DNA of 64,000 bases from Sphingomonas sp. QA11 (lineage in GTDB: Bacteria > Pseudomonadota > Alphaproteobacteria > Sphingomonadales > Sphingomonadaceae): contig NZ_CP098774.1 in the NCBI RefSeq assembly GCF_028473665.1, forward strand, positions 5,327,501 through 5,391,500. The letters are read 5' to 3'. Positions 1-8,847 of the stretch are shown one piece after another. Numbering within the stretch: position 1 is the stretch's first letter; each line of letters starts with the position of its first letter. The notes below the pieces were generated by a model. The model did no database searches, was not told where the DNA came from, and was given only the letters and a program-made list of their open reading frames with translations. A program made the translations under genes and the position numbers.

Positions 1-1
1 A

Positions 2-73
2 GGACAGGATACGCATGACCGACTCTCGCTGATTGACTATGGCGAGGGTCATATCACATCGTTGCTGAACTGA
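2..73 (+). CDS. C-terminal end of an unidentified protein (partial)
   Basis: An open frame runs in from the left edge and ends at a TGA at 71-73. The 23 visible codons end in DYGEGHITSLLN, which has ordinary coding composition and converges on the cyclophilin gene. Too little is visible to name a family, and no other frame in the first 100 bases makes a better case. It could equally be chance open sequence. Confidence 0.3.
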   Translation, partial: GQDTHDRLSLIDYGEGHITSLLN

Positions 74-103
74 GGATGAGCTACCGGGTCGGCCCCCGTT
101 CAG

Positions 104-733
104 CTACCGGATATCGGCTACCCGGCGTGCCGTGATGATCCGGATCGTCGGGGCGAGCATCTGCCCCTTCATGGCGCCTTCGCCTTCGGTAGGAGATGTG
201 GGCGCCGTGCCGATGCGGCGCACGACGTCCATCCCTTCCACGACGTGCCCGAAGGCGGCAAAGCCGAGATTGTCGCCGGGCTGGTCGGGTTTCGCGTCGA
301 GCGAGGAAAGATCGCCGATCGCGATGAAGAAATCCGCGGTCGCGCTGCCCGGCTTGTCGCGCGCCATCGAGATCGCGCCGTCCTTGTTGCTCAGGCCGGT
401 CTGGGTGGTGGGCTCATGCGGGACGGGCGGGAAGAGTTTCCTGGGATCATTGCGCAGCCCGCCCTGGATCAGCCCCAGCTCAGGCTGGAGCTTCATGGCG
501 CGGTAGAAGGTCGTGCCGTCGAAACGCTTCGTATCGACATATCGAAGGAAGTTCGCCGTGGTCTTGGGCGCGCGGTCCTTTTCCAGCTCGAGCGTGATGG
601 GGCCCTCGCTCGTCGTAAGCACTACGCGGACGGTGGCCGGCGGTATCGCGGGGCCAGGGGCGACGGCGGTTTGCGCAGTCGCAGTGCCGATACCGAGCAA
701 CAGGATGGCGAGCGTGGCGAATCGTTTGAGCAT
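104..733 (-). CDS. Periplasmic cyclophilin-type peptidyl-prolyl cis-trans isomerase
   Basis: The 209-residue product begins with a signal peptide (about residues 1-20, cut near TATAQ) and continues as a single cyclophilin domain. Recognisable family segments are the TSEGPITLELEKDRAPKTTANFL opening (strand plus helix), FDGTTFYRAM, the IQGG core strand, GAISMAR and the ADFFIAIGD segment, followed by GFAAFGHVVEGMDVV. It would catalyse proline isomerisation during folding of exported proteins. The enzyme is short, as small bacterial cyclophilins are. It lies downstream of the TonB-dependent receptor gene on the same strand, but a strong hairpin separates the two, so it probably has its own promoter. 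Confidence 0.9.
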   Translation of the reverse strand: MLKRFATLAILLLGIGTATAQTAVAPGPAIPPATVRVVLTTSEGPITLELEKDRAPKTTANFLRYVDTKRFDGTTFYRAMKLQPELGLIQGGLRNDPRKLFPPVPHEPTTQTGLSNKDGAISMARDKPGSATADFFIAIGDLSSLDAKPDQPGDNLGFAAFGHVVEGMDVVRRIGTAPTSPTEGEGAMKGQMLAPTIRIITARRVADIR

Positions 734-782
734 GCGATCAGCCTAGAGCGTCGCCATGCGCTCTGCCAACCCGGTGGATAGT

Positions 783-811
783 GTCCCCGCGCGGACCTGC
801 CGCGCGGGGAC
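783..811 (-). terminator. Strong GC hairpin after the TonB-dependent receptor gene
   Basis: A perfect 12-bp stem (783-794 with 800-811, arms GTCCCCGCGCGG and CCGCGCGGGGAC) closes a 5-base loop nine bases downstream of the receptor stop codon. It lacks a U-tract, so it may stop transcription weakly or protect the 3' end of the receptor mRNA rather than act as a classical intrinsic terminator. Confidence 0.55.
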
Positions 812-819
812 CTGTCCGT

Positions 820-3800
820 TCAGAACTCGGCGCTTACGCCGAAGGTGAAGGTGCGTCCGCTGGTCGTATAGACCTCGGAACGGTTGGCATTGATATCGGC
901 GAACTGCCGGATCGCCTGGTTGGTCAGGTTGATGCCCTCGGCCACAACGCGGATCTTCGGCGTGATGTTGTAATGCGCCTGGAAATCGATGTTGTTGGTG
1001 CCCTTGATGCCGTCGCCGGTATTGGCGACATTGCCCGTGTTGATCAGATACTGGCTGCGATAGGCGTCCGACACGCGCACGCCCCAGTCCTTGTCCTCAT
1101 AATAGAGGGTGACGTTCGCCGCCCATTTGGAAAGGTTGAGCAGCGGCAGGGTTTCGATCCTGGTCGTGGTGCCCGAGGTGTAGATCGCCTTCTGGTGCCC
1201 GTCGAACCAGGTGCCGTTGGCGACGACGCCGAGATGGTCGAACGGGGCCGGCAGGAAGGTGAAGTCGTGCTGGAACGCCACTTCGATGCCCTTGATGTCG
1301 GCGCCTGGACCGTTGACAGGCCGGCTCACATCGTACGGCGTGTTGCCGTCCTGGCCTTGGATCAGCAGCGACAGCGGCAGGCCCGTCTGGCTGTACGGGA
1401 TCGTCGTGCTGCTCGACGTGATGAAGCTGTCCATGTGCTTGTAGAAGAAGCCTATCGAGGCGAAGCCGGTGCGATCCATGTAATATTCGATCGAGCCCTC
1501 CACCGAGGTTGCCTTGTAGGGCTTCAGGAAGGGGTTGCCGAAGGAGGCGCTCCCGCCGTTCGGCCGGGTGGTGAGCGTCCCGGCCGCCGCCAGGTCGCCC
1601 AGCGCCGGCCGGTTGACGTTGCGGCTCGCGCTCAGCCGGACCACCAGGTCTTTCGCGACGTCGAGCGCGAAATTGGCCGCGGGCAGCCAGCCGCTGCTAT
1701 TGGTGCCGATCACCACCGGCACGAGCGTATTCACGCCGTTCACCGGTGCGGTGAGATGGCCCGACGAGGTCAGGTCGGTCGAGAAATAGCGCAGGCCGGC
1801 ATTGCCGCGCAGGCGCATGCCGCCGACATGAGTGTCGAGATCGACCTGGGCGAAGCCGCTCCAGGTCTTCTCGTCGACCAGATAGTCGCTGCCGGCCTGC
1901 AGGTATTTCGCCGACAGGTCCCGCGGATCGCCGATATAGGCGTACACCCCGTCCACACTGCCGACGATATAGGGCAGCAGCGAATCGCGCCCGATCACTT
2001 CTTTCAGATTGTTCGGAATCGCCACATTGGCCGGGACGTTGTGGAAGACCTTGTTGACATAAATGTAGCCGCTGTTGCTGAAATGCTTGAACTCGCCGCC
2101 GACCTTGAAAGTCAGTGCATCTGTCGCACTGTAGGCGGCGGCCAGCTTTCCGTTGGCATATTTGCTGGTGATCCCGTTTTCCTGCACGTCGAGGCGCTGC
2201 AACGTCCAGTTGTTGGGGTCGGTCAGGTCCTTCCCATAGGTGTTGACCGGAATCGTCGGCCGGGTGTCGAAGCTGAAGGCCATGTTCTTGGCCTCCATGA
2301 ACACCTTGTCGAACACAGGCTGGCTGAAGTCGGATTCCTCATAGCCGCCCAGTGCGGTGATCGTCAGGCGATCGGTCACCTTCCAGCTTGCATTCGCCAC
2401 GCCCTGGTAGAAATCGGTGTGGTTCCTGACGATGTGGTGCTCGGAACGCTGGTCGATGCCGGTATAACTCGCCGCGCGCAGCGTGTTGCCGTCGATCACC
2501 GCTGACTGGATGATCTGGCCGCCATTGACGGTCGCGCCGGTCAGCGCGTTGCTGCCGGCGCTGGCGATGGCATAGTCGTCGCGGTAATCCCAAAGTCGGC
2601 CGTAGAGGAAGTCGACATCGATCTTGAACCGGTCGCCGGGATGATATTGCAGCGAGGATGTGACACCCAGCCGCCTGCGGTCGGTGTACCAGGTCGAGGG
2701 CGATTCAGCCTGGGGCGCGACGATAGTGCCCGATTGCAGCAACTGCGAGGTCGCCGCGTCGATATTGGGGCCGATATTGCCGGGCGCATATTTGACATAG
2801 CCCCAGCCCCAGTTGCGATACCCGTATTCGTTGCTCTTGATCTGGCTGTACGCGACGGAGACGAGCGCGCCGAAATCGCCCCAGTGCCCGGACGCGAGGC
2901 CGACGACGCGCGGCGTGATGCCGCTGGTGTTGGTGTTGGTCTGGCCCTTCGCCGAGACGACGAATTTCGAACCGTTGTAATCGAACGGCTTGGCGGTGGT
3001 CAGCCCCACGGTGCCGGCGATGCCGCCTTCGTCCTGTTCGGCTGCGTAGGATTTCTGGACCGACACGCGGTTGAACAGTTCCGACGCGAACAGGCTGTAG
3101 TCGAACGAGCGCGACCGGCTGACGCCGCCGCGATTGTCCATGCCCGATGCAGTGTTGCCCAGCACTTCCATGCCGTTGAGCTGGGTACGGGTGAATTCGG
3201 CGCCCAGGCCCCTGAGCGCGATCTGGCGGCCTTCGCCGGAATCGCGCGTGATGGTGATGCCGGGGACGCGCTGGAGCGATTCAGCGAGGTTCAGATCGGG
3301 AAAGGCGGCGATATCCTGCGCCAGGATATCGTCCTCCGATCCGATCGCACGGCGCTTGAGGTCCTGCGCGCGTGTGAGGCTCTGGCGATAGCCTGACACG
3401 ATGATATCGGGCGCGACGGCGGTCTCGTCCTCCGGCGCTGCGCCCGCTGCCGTGATCTCCGCAATCTCGCGTACGGCATGTGCGGGGCGGCGGATCGCGG
3501 CCGGAGCCGGGGCGACCGGTTTCAGCACAGCCACGCCATCGCTGATCGACGCCGACAGGTTGGTGCCGCGCAGCATCAGGTCGAGCGCTTCACGCACGCT
3601 GTGCGCGCCCCGCACGCCGGCGGTGCGGCGCTTCGCGACGACGTCCGGCGCCACGATGACCTGCACGCCCGTCGCACGCGAGAAGCGCGAGATGGCGCTG
3701 CGCAGGTCGGATGCACCGATATCGAACTGCATCTGCCGCGCCAGCGTGCCCTCGACCGGCTTTGCCTGCGCCATGGCCGGCGCGGCGAGCGCCGCCGCCA

Positions 3801-3834
3801 GCGCGATCAATGAAAGTCCCTTTGTACGATCCAT
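820..3834 (-). CDS. TonB-dependent outer-membrane receptor with N-terminal STN signalling domain
   Basis: The 1004-residue product has a signal peptide ending at APAMAQA. An STN (secretin/TonB short N-terminal) domain at about 35-105 is seen in MQFDIGASDLRSAISRFSR and VREALDLMLRGT. The plug domain contains LNLAESLQRVPGITITRDSGEG and IALRGLGAEFTRTQLNGMEV, and a long beta-barrel ends in the C-terminal phenylalanine (FGVSAEF) typical of outer-membrane proteins. The STN domain is the part that contacts FecR in cell-surface signalling, and FecR and FecI are encoded immediately upstream. GGAGG lies nine bases before the ATG. The substrate cannot be read from sequence; iron-chelate, carbohydrate or phosphate-ester uptake are all possible. 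Receptors of this size with an IALRGLG plug are common in sphingomonads. Confidence 0.93.
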   Translation of the reverse strand: MDRTKGLSLIALAAALAAPAMAQAKPVEGTLARQMQFDIGASDLRSAISRFSRATGVQVIVAPDVVAKRRTAGVRGAHSVREALDLMLRGTNLSASISDGVAVLKPVAPAPAAIRRPAHAVREIAEITAAGAAPEDETAVAPDIIVSGYRQSLTRAQDLKRRAIGSEDDILAQDIAAFPDLNLAESLQRVPGITITRDSGEGRQIALRGLGAEFTRTQLNGMEVLGNTASGMDNRGGVSRSRSFDYSLFASELFNRVSVQKSYAAEQDEGGIAGTVGLTTAKPFDYNGSKFVVSAKGQTNTNTSGITPRVVGLASGHWGDFGALVSVAYSQIKSNEYGYRNWGWGYVKYAPGNIGPNIDAATSQLLQSGTIVAPQAESPSTWYTDRRRLGVTSSLQYHPGDRFKIDVDFLYGRLWDYRDDYAIASAGSNALTGATVNGGQIIQSAVIDGNTLRAASYTGIDQRSEHHIVRNHTDFYQGVANASWKVTDRLTITALGGYEESDFSQPVFDKVFMEAKNMAFSFDTRPTIPVNTYGKDLTDPNNWTLQRLDVQENGITSKYANGKLAAAYSATDALTFKVGGEFKHFSNSGYIYVNKVFHNVPANVAIPNNLKEVIGRDSLLPYIVGSVDGVYAYIGDPRDLSAKYLQAGSDYLVDEKTWSGFAQVDLDTHVGGMRLRGNAGLRYFSTDLTSSGHLTAPVNGVNTLVPVVIGTNSSGWLPAANFALDVAKDLVVRLSASRNVNRPALGDLAAAGTLTTRPNGGSASFGNPFLKPYKATSVEGSIEYYMDRTGFASIGFFYKHMDSFITSSSTTIPYSQTGLPLSLLIQGQDGNTPYDVSRPVNGPGADIKGIEVAFQHDFTFLPAPFDHLGVVANGTWFDGHQKAIYTSGTTTRIETLPLLNLSKWAANVTLYYEDKDWGVRVSDAYRSQYLINTGNVANTGDGIKGTNNIDFQAHYNITPKIRVVAEGINLTNQAIRQFADINANRSEVYTTSGRTFTFGVSAEF

Positions 3835-3949
3835 GATGTTCCTCCGCTCAGGCGTTTGTTCGCCTCGGACGGAGGACGGGGTTTGGGGCCCCGTCCGGAC
3901 AAAAGAATTTTATTGCAGTGCAATGACATAGATGTGACGAATATGGGAC
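3835..3949 (-). promoter_or_regulatory. fecR-receptor intergenic region with palindrome and hairpins
   Basis: The 115-base gap holds three dyads. ATTGCAGTGCAAT at 3912-3924 is a perfect 13-base palindrome with a one-base centre. A hairpin with stem GGACGGGG/CCCCGTCC lies at 3874-3881 and 3889-3896, and a smaller one (AGGCG/CGCCT) near 3849-3866. None is followed by a T-run on the minus strand. The palindrome is a candidate operator, and the hairpins could set the ratio of regulator to receptor mRNA. This is inference from position and symmetry only. Confidence 0.4.
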
Positions 3950-4879
3950 TCACTGCTCGGCCGGCGCGAGCCGCAGCTTTTCTCCCTCGGTCACGACCTG
4001 GAAGCCATAGACGGTTCCGATTGCCCTGAGCAATTGCTGTGGTTTATCAAGCTTGAAGCGGCCGGACAGTGCGATGCTGCCCAGTGCGGGCGATGGCTCC
4101 AGAATCATGGGGCCGCCACGTCGGTTGAGCGCATCGACCAGATCGGCCAGGCGCATATCGTCGGTGTCGACCCAATCCTGGCGCCAATCCTGTTGCGTTG
4201 CGTCAAAGCGTGTCGGCGCATGCGCCACCCCGCCTTCGAAGCGCGAACGCCAGCCGGCAGGAACCTCGACGCTGCGCGAATCCGTACTGATGCCGCCGAA
4301 CCGCACCCGTCCACGATAGACCGCGAGCTTCACCTCGCCCCGCGCCATGTCGACATCGAACGCGGTGCCCAGTACTCGTGTCGACGACGCGCCGGCGCGG
4401 ACGATGAACGGCCGGTCTTTCTCATGCGCGACGTCGAAATAGGCCTCGCCCCGGTTGAGCGCGACCTCGCGCTGCTTTTCGTCGAGCGTGACGTCGAGGC
4501 TGGTCGCGCCATTGAGATGGAGCGTCGATCCGTCAGCGAGCGCGACGTCACGTTGCTCGCCGCGTTGGGTTTCATAATGGGCGACGATCGGGGCGGGCCC
4601 GTTGACGAACCAGCCGTTCGACCAGCCCCCTACGCCGAGCGCTGCCACCAGCACGACCGCGCCGAAGGTCGCGATGCCACGCCGCCGCGTGGCCCGCATC
4701 GCAAGGATGTCGCCGTCGGAGAGGCGACCGAACGAAGCGCTTTGTTCGAGCGCCTCTGTCAGTGCCGGATCGTCCAGCGTCGCCTGGACCTCGGCAGCGA
4801 GTGGTGGTGCTGCTGCCGGTGTCGCGTTCTCGGCCATTGCCCAGCGGGCGGCGTCGCGCAGGGCGGCGCGGCGGCTCAT
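3950..4879 (-). CDS. FecR-family anti-sigma / signal-transducing inner-membrane protein
   Basis: The product (309 residues) has an N-terminal cytoplasmic FecR domain with ARWAMAEN and DPALTEALEQ segments, one membrane span at about residues 68-88, and a periplasmic FecR region containing the TQRGEQRDVALADGSTLHLNG signature and FIVRAGASSTRVLGTAFDVD. The C-terminal part (residues 240-309) ends in an STN-like region (GSIALSGRFKLDKPQQLLRAI). The ATG at 4879 overlaps the fecI stop as ATGA, which fixes the start, although the frame is open further upstream. The family carries the signal from a substrate-loaded outer-membrane receptor to an ECF sigma factor; here the adjacent FecI and receptor are the obvious partners. 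Confidence 0.92.
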   Translation of the reverse strand: MSRRAALRDAARWAMAENATPAAAPPLAAEVQATLDDPALTEALEQSASFGRLSDGDILAMRATRRRGIATFGAVVLVAALGVGGWSNGWFVNGPAPIVAHYETQRGEQRDVALADGSTLHLNGATSLDVTLDEKQREVALNRGEAYFDVAHEKDRPFIVRAGASSTRVLGTAFDVDMARGEVKLAVYRGRVRFGGISTDSRSVEVPAGWRSRFEGGVAHAPTRFDATQQDWRQDWVDTDDMRLADLVDALNRRGGPMILEPSPALGSIALSGRFKLDKPQQLLRAIGTVYGFQVVTEGEKLRLAPAEQ

Positions 4880-5409
4880 GCCCGGGCCCCGGCGGGCAGC
4901 CCGCGCCGCTCTAGCGCGGCGCGCAGATCGGCCAGCGCGCGGCTGCAATGCTTCTCGATCGCCGATACGCTGAGCTGCAGGTCGTTCGCGATCACGGCGG
5001 CGGGGATGCCGTCGAGCCGCCGGCGCAGGAACACCTCGCGGCGCAGCGGCGGCATCACCTTGATCGCGCGCACCAGTATTTCCACCCGCTGGCGGTAGTC
5101 GAGAATCTCTTCGGCGCGGGGCTGGGGACAAGCGATGTCGTCCGCCAGTTCGGCGCTCTGCGGCTGAGCGTGGCGGCGGCGAAGATGATCGAACACCAGG
5201 TTGCGCGCGACCGCGAAGCAGAAGGCGCCGACATCGGCCACCGGCCGGGTACGGCGATAGCTGTAGAGCCGGACATAAGTTTCCTGGACGATGTCCTCGC
5301 CATCATTGCGGTCGCGCAGGCGCCCTTCGACAAAGCGCTGCAACGCCTGGCGAAGATCGATCTCGTCCCGCGCGAGGCCCCGCGCCGTTATAGGCGACAA
5401 CTCATTCAT
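4876..5409 (-). CDS. FecI-family ECF RNA polymerase sigma factor
   Basis: The 177-residue product carries sigma-70 region 2 (EDIVQETYVRLYSYR at about residues 38-52, then AFCFAVARNLVFDHLRRR) and region 4 (LPPLRREVFLRRRLDGIPAAVIANDLQLS-type helix-turn-helix, about residues 115-160, with the ending IEKHCSRALADLR typical of FecI proteins). It would direct RNA polymerase to the downstream receptor gene when released or activated by FecR. It is the first gene of the fecI-fecR-receptor set and its stop overlaps the fecR start by four bases. Confidence 0.93.
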   Translation of the reverse strand: MNELSPITARGLARDEIDLRQALQRFVEGRLRDRNDGEDIVQETYVRLYSYRRTRPVADVGAFCFAVARNLVFDHLRRRHAQPQSAELADDIACPQPRAEEILDYRQRVEILVRAIKVMPPLRREVFLRRRLDGIPAAVIANDLQLSVSAIEKHCSRALADLRAALERRGLPAGARA

Positions 5410-5612
5410 CGACTGTGCCCGGCGCGGGCAGGCGGGGCGCGATGGCGCGGCATGCCGGTCATTGGTCGCTCCCGTCCCTGGAATTCACACGAGTCTCGCC
5501 CCTCTAGGCGTGCTCCATGACCCGGCGGTGACAGTCGTACGGACGAAATGCAGGTCGTCGCTCAACTGTAACGCGGGCTCCCTAAAGCCGCGTCCTTTGC
5601 TGGCGGGAGTGG

Positions 5613-6503
5613 ATGATGCGCAGGGCGATGGTGATGGCGACGATGGCGGCACTCGCCATGACCGGCTCAGCTCCGGCGCGACAGCGCGAGCGGCCCTTGT
5701 TCAGCATCGGCGCCATCGCCGACGCGCAATATGCGGTGGAGCCCGACAGCGGCCAGCGCCTCTATCACACCACGCCGGCCAAGCTCGCCAGCGCTGTCGC
5801 CGATCTCAACCGGCAAAGGCTCACTTTCGTCGTCCATCTCGGTGATTTCATCGATCGCGACTGGGCAAGCTATGATCTGCTGCTGCCGGTCGCGCGTAAG
5901 CTCACGCACCCCTGGCAGTTCGTCCTGGGCAATCACGAATTCTCGATCGACGACGCCCACAAGCTGCTGGTCCCCGCCAAGCTCGGCATGAAGGCGCGCT
6001 ATCACAGCTTCGTCGAGCATGGCTGGATGTTCATCGTCACCGACGGCAACGATCTCAGCAGCTACGCATGGCCCGAGGGCAGTGCCGAACTCAAGCAGAG
6101 CATGGACACCCACGCCGCGCTCTATGCCGACAAGCCGTTATGGGACGGTGGCATCGGCGACGCCCAACTCAGCTGGATCGACGCTCAGCTTGCCGAGGCC
6201 GACCGGCGCGGCCTGAAGGCAATGCTCTTCAACCATTTCCCGCTCTATCCCGAGAACCAGCACAACCTCTGGAATGCGCCCGCGGTGATGGCGCTGCTCG
6301 AACGCCATCCTTCAGCGAAGATCTGGCTCGACGGCCACAACCATGACGGCAATTACGGCGCCCGTGGCGGCATCCACTATGTCAACCTGAAGGCGATGCT
6401 CGACACCGAGGAGACTTCATACGCCCGGCTCGATTTCTTCCCCGACAAGGTGGTGGTGCACGGCACCGGGCGGCAACAGGATATGACCCTCCCGCTGCGG
6501 TGA
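5613..6503 (+). CDS. Exported calcineurin-like metallophosphoesterase, ADP-ribose/CDP-alcohol diphosphatase type
   Basis: The 296-residue product begins with a signal peptide (to about residue 22). It carries the full metallophosphoesterase motif series: GAIADAQ (D-x-Q in place of the usual D-x-H), GDFID, GNHE, FNHFPLYP and GHNHDGNYG. The D-x-Q first motif and GHNH ending resemble the manganese-dependent ADP-ribose/CDP-alcohol diphosphatase family, so the substrate is probably a nucleotide diphosphate ester, though other phosphoesters are possible. The gene is divergent from fecI with about 200 bases between them. An exported phosphatase beside a signalling TonB-dependent receptor suggests that the pair handles a phosphorylated nutrient; that link is inference. 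Confidence 0.85.
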   Translation: MMRRAMVMATMAALAMTGSAPARQRERPLFSIGAIADAQYAVEPDSGQRLYHTTPAKLASAVADLNRQRLTFVVHLGDFIDRDWASYDLLLPVARKLTHPWQFVLGNHEFSIDDAHKLLVPAKLGMKARYHSFVEHGWMFIVTDGNDLSSYAWPEGSAELKQSMDTHAALYADKPLWDGGIGDAQLSWIDAQLAEADRRGLKAMLFNHFPLYPENQHNLWNAPAVMALLERHPSAKIWLDGHNHDGNYGARGGIHYVNLKAMLDTEETSYARLDFFPDKVVVHGTGRQQDMTLPLR

Positions 6504-6567
6504 TGCTGGCCGATCCGGATTTCCGCGCTTAGACTGATCCCGTCAGGTGCCGTGGAGAGGAACCGTC

Positions 6568-8028
6568 ATGCAGATCATCGACCGCGCGCCCGTGAAGGGT
6601 TCGCTGCGCCCGAGCAACCACCCCTATCTCAACGGTGCCTGGACGCCGCTGCATGAGGAAGTGACGGCGGTCGATCTGGAGGTGATCGAGGGCGTGATCC
6701 CGACCGACATCGACGGCGTCTATCTGCGCAATACCGAGAACCAGCTTCACCAGCCGCTTGGCCGCTATCATCCCTTCGATGGCGACGGGATGATCCACCA
6801 GATCGATTTCCGCAACGGCACCGCCTCCTATCGCAACCGTTTCGTGCGCACCCGCTGCTTTCAGGCCGAGCAGGAAGAGGGCGGGTCGCTCTGGGGTGGG
6901 CTGGCCGATCGTGCGGGCACGTCGCTGCGCCCCGGCTTCGGTGCGCATGGATCGCTCAAGGACAGCAGCAGCACCGACATCATCGTCCATGCCGGAAAGG
7001 CGATCTCGACCTTCTATCAGTGCGGCGAAGGCTATGTGCTCGATCCGGAGACGCTCGAGCAGCACGGCATGGCGCCCTGGGTACCGCTCGACGGTATCTC
7101 GGCGCATCCCAAGGTGGACGATCGCACCGGTGAGCTGATGTTCTTCAATTACTCGAAGCACGCACCCTTCATGCATTATGGCGTGGTCGATCGCGACGGG
7201 CGGCTGACCCATTATATCCCGGTGCCGTTGCCGGGCCCGCGCCTGCCGCACGACATGACCTTTTCGGAAAACTGGTCGATCGTGAACGACCTGCCGGTGT
7301 TCTGGGATGCCGAGTTGCTCAAGCGCGACATCCACGCCGCGCGGTTGCACGAGGGCGTGCCTGCTCGCTTCGCGCTGATCCCGCGCCATGGCGGACCGGA
7401 CGAGATACGCTGGTTCGAGGCGGCGCCCACCTATGTCCTCCATTTCCTCAACGCTTATGAGGAGGGCGACGAGGTGGTGATGGACGGTTATTTCCAGGAG
7501 AATCCGACGCCCGCCCCGCTGGAGAATGCGGACGGCTACGGGCATCTCATGGCCTATGTCGACGAACACAGTTTCCGCCCGAAGCTCCACCGCTGGCGTT
7601 TCAACCTGGCTGACGGTTCGACGCGCGAGGAACGGCTTGACGATCGCATCCTCGAATTCGGCATGATCAACCAGCGCGTGGCGGGTCGAAAACATCGGTA
7701 TATCTATTCGACCACGTCGAGGCCCGGCTGGTTCCTGTTCAACGGTTTCGTCAAGCATGACCTTGAGACGGGACAATCCTGGGAGGTGATGCTGGAGGAC
7801 GGTCGCTATGCCAGCGAGGCCCCGTTTGCGCCGCGCAGTAACGCGATCGATGAGGATGATGGCTATCTGGTGAGCTTCGTCATCGACGAGAATCGCGGCA
7901 CGTCCGAGTGCGTGCTGATTGATTGCAAACGGTTTGAAGATGGCCCGATCTGCCGCATCGCGCTGCCGCACAAAATTTGTAGCGGTACCCACGCGCATTG
8001 GGCTGAGCGAGCGGCGTTGCGGGCATAA
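6568..8028 (+). CDS. Carotenoid oxygenase family (RPE65/lignostilbene dioxygenase type) protein
   Basis: The 486-residue product belongs to the non-heme iron seven-bladed propeller oxygenases. The four iron-binding histidines are visible in ISAHPKVD, LPHDMTFSENW, YVLHFLNAYEE and GTHAHW. DIDGVYLRNTENQ and YHPFDGDGMIHQI are conserved N-terminal family segments. The family cleaves carotenoids, apocarotenoids or stilbene double bonds; the exact substrate cannot be told. I chose the ATG at 6568 because GAGAGG sits seven bases upstream; a GTG seven codons earlier is also in frame. It converges on the DUF1295 gene with a 27-base gap. Confidence 0.9.
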   Translation: MQIIDRAPVKGSLRPSNHPYLNGAWTPLHEEVTAVDLEVIEGVIPTDIDGVYLRNTENQLHQPLGRYHPFDGDGMIHQIDFRNGTASYRNRFVRTRCFQAEQEEGGSLWGGLADRAGTSLRPGFGAHGSLKDSSSTDIIVHAGKAISTFYQCGEGYVLDPETLEQHGMAPWVPLDGISAHPKVDDRTGELMFFNYSKHAPFMHYGVVDRDGRLTHYIPVPLPGPRLPHDMTFSENWSIVNDLPVFWDAELLKRDIHAARLHEGVPARFALIPRHGGPDEIRWFEAAPTYVLHFLNAYEEGDEVVMDGYFQENPTPAPLENADGYGHLMAYVDEHSFRPKLHRWRFNLADGSTREERLDDRILEFGMINQRVAGRKHRYIYSTTSRPGWFLFNGFVKHDLETGQSWEVMLEDGRYASEAPFAPRSNAIDEDDGYLVSFVIDENRGTSECVLIDCKRFEDGPICRIALPHKICSGTHAHWAERAALRA

Positions 8029-8055
8029 TTTTCCTGTTCAGCCGGGAGAAGGCAA

Positions 8056-8847
8056 TCACCCCTTCGGCCACCACGGGACGAACCCCGACGTCCGTCGCAC
8101 ATAATCCTGATAGCCGGCCCTTTTGCGTTTCAGCCGCCCCTCGATCGTCGGTACGCCTGACCATCGCATCAGGGTCCACGTCAGCAACACCGGCCCGGGC
8201 AAGGCCCAGATCCCTGACCAGCTTTCGGCGGCGATCAGGTAGAGGCCCCACCACGTCAGCGCGTCGCCGAAATAATTGGGATGCCGCGTATAGCGCCAAA
8301 GCCCCGTCGCCAGCACCTTGCCGGCATTGGCCGGATCACCGCGGAAGCGAACCAGTTGCCAGTCGCCGACGCTCTCGAACAGGATTCCGCCGATCGCGAA
8401 GCTTGCACCGGCCATGCCCAGCAGGCCGACCGGCGGCCCGGCGTCAATCTGCCCAAGCTGCACCGGCAGGCAGACGATGAACAGCAGCGGCGCCTGCGTC
8501 GCGAACACCAGCAAGAGCGAGGCGCGGGCGAACCCCCAGCCCTTGGCCTCCTCGACCATCGCGAACATCTTGCCATAGCGGCGGTCCGGTCCATGGCGGC
8601 GCCAGCGCCAGAGGAGGTAAAGGCCCAGCCGAACGCCCCACAGGGCGCACAGGCCGAGCAGCAATGCCTTGCGCGTCGGATCGCCGCCGGTGTGGAGGAA
8701 GCTCGCCGCCGCGAGGAACACCATGCCGAGTGCCCAGACGCTGTCGATCGGCGTCACGTCCCGCGTCTTCAGGCAGACCAGCCAGAGCAGGACGAACAGC
8801 GTGACCAGCAGGGCCGCGTTGGTGGCGAGCAGGACGATCGCGTTCAT
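8056..8847 (-). CDS. DUF1295 membrane protein (steroid 5-alpha-reductase-like fold)
   Basis: The 263-residue product is strongly hydrophobic with about six or seven membrane spans. It shows the DUF1295 features TPIDSVWALGMVFLA, WGVRLGLYLLWRWRRHGPDRRY, FRGDPANAGKVL, GLWRYTRHPNYFGDALTWWG and a C-terminal GYQDYVRRTSGFVPWWPK. The RHPNYFGD element is shared with isoprenylcysteine methyltransferase and 3-oxo-5-alpha-steroid 4-dehydrogenase relatives. The ATG overlaps the stop codon of the thiolase gene as ATGA, so the two are translationally coupled and may act on the same lipid or isoprenoid substrate. A reductase role is family-based inference. Confidence 0.85.
   Translation of the reverse strand: MNAIVLLATNAALLVTLFVLLWLVCLKTRDVTPIDSVWALGMVFLAAASFLHTGGDPTRKALLLGLCALWGVRLGLYLLWRWRRHGPDRRYGKMFAMVEEAKGWGFARASLLLVFATQAPLLFIVCLPVQLGQIDAGPPVGLLGMAGASFAIGGILFESVGDWQLVRFRGDPANAGKVLATGLWRYTRHPNYFGDALTWWGLYLIAAESWSGIWALPGPVLLTWTLMRWSGVPTIEGRLKRKRAGYQDYVRRTSGFVPWWPKG

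Noticed and set aside
781..2505. Long plus-strand open frame (574 codons) opposite the TonB-dependent receptor
   Set aside because: It is the antisense shadow of a clearly coding receptor; high GC makes antisense frames long. No domain is recognisable.
4880..5131. Upstream extension of the FecR frame
   Set aside because: It lies inside the FecI gene; the ATGA overlap at 4876-4879 is the natural start.
6529..7998. 489-codon minus-strand frame opposite the carotenoid oxygenase
   Set aside because: Antisense shadow of a gene with all four iron-binding histidines.
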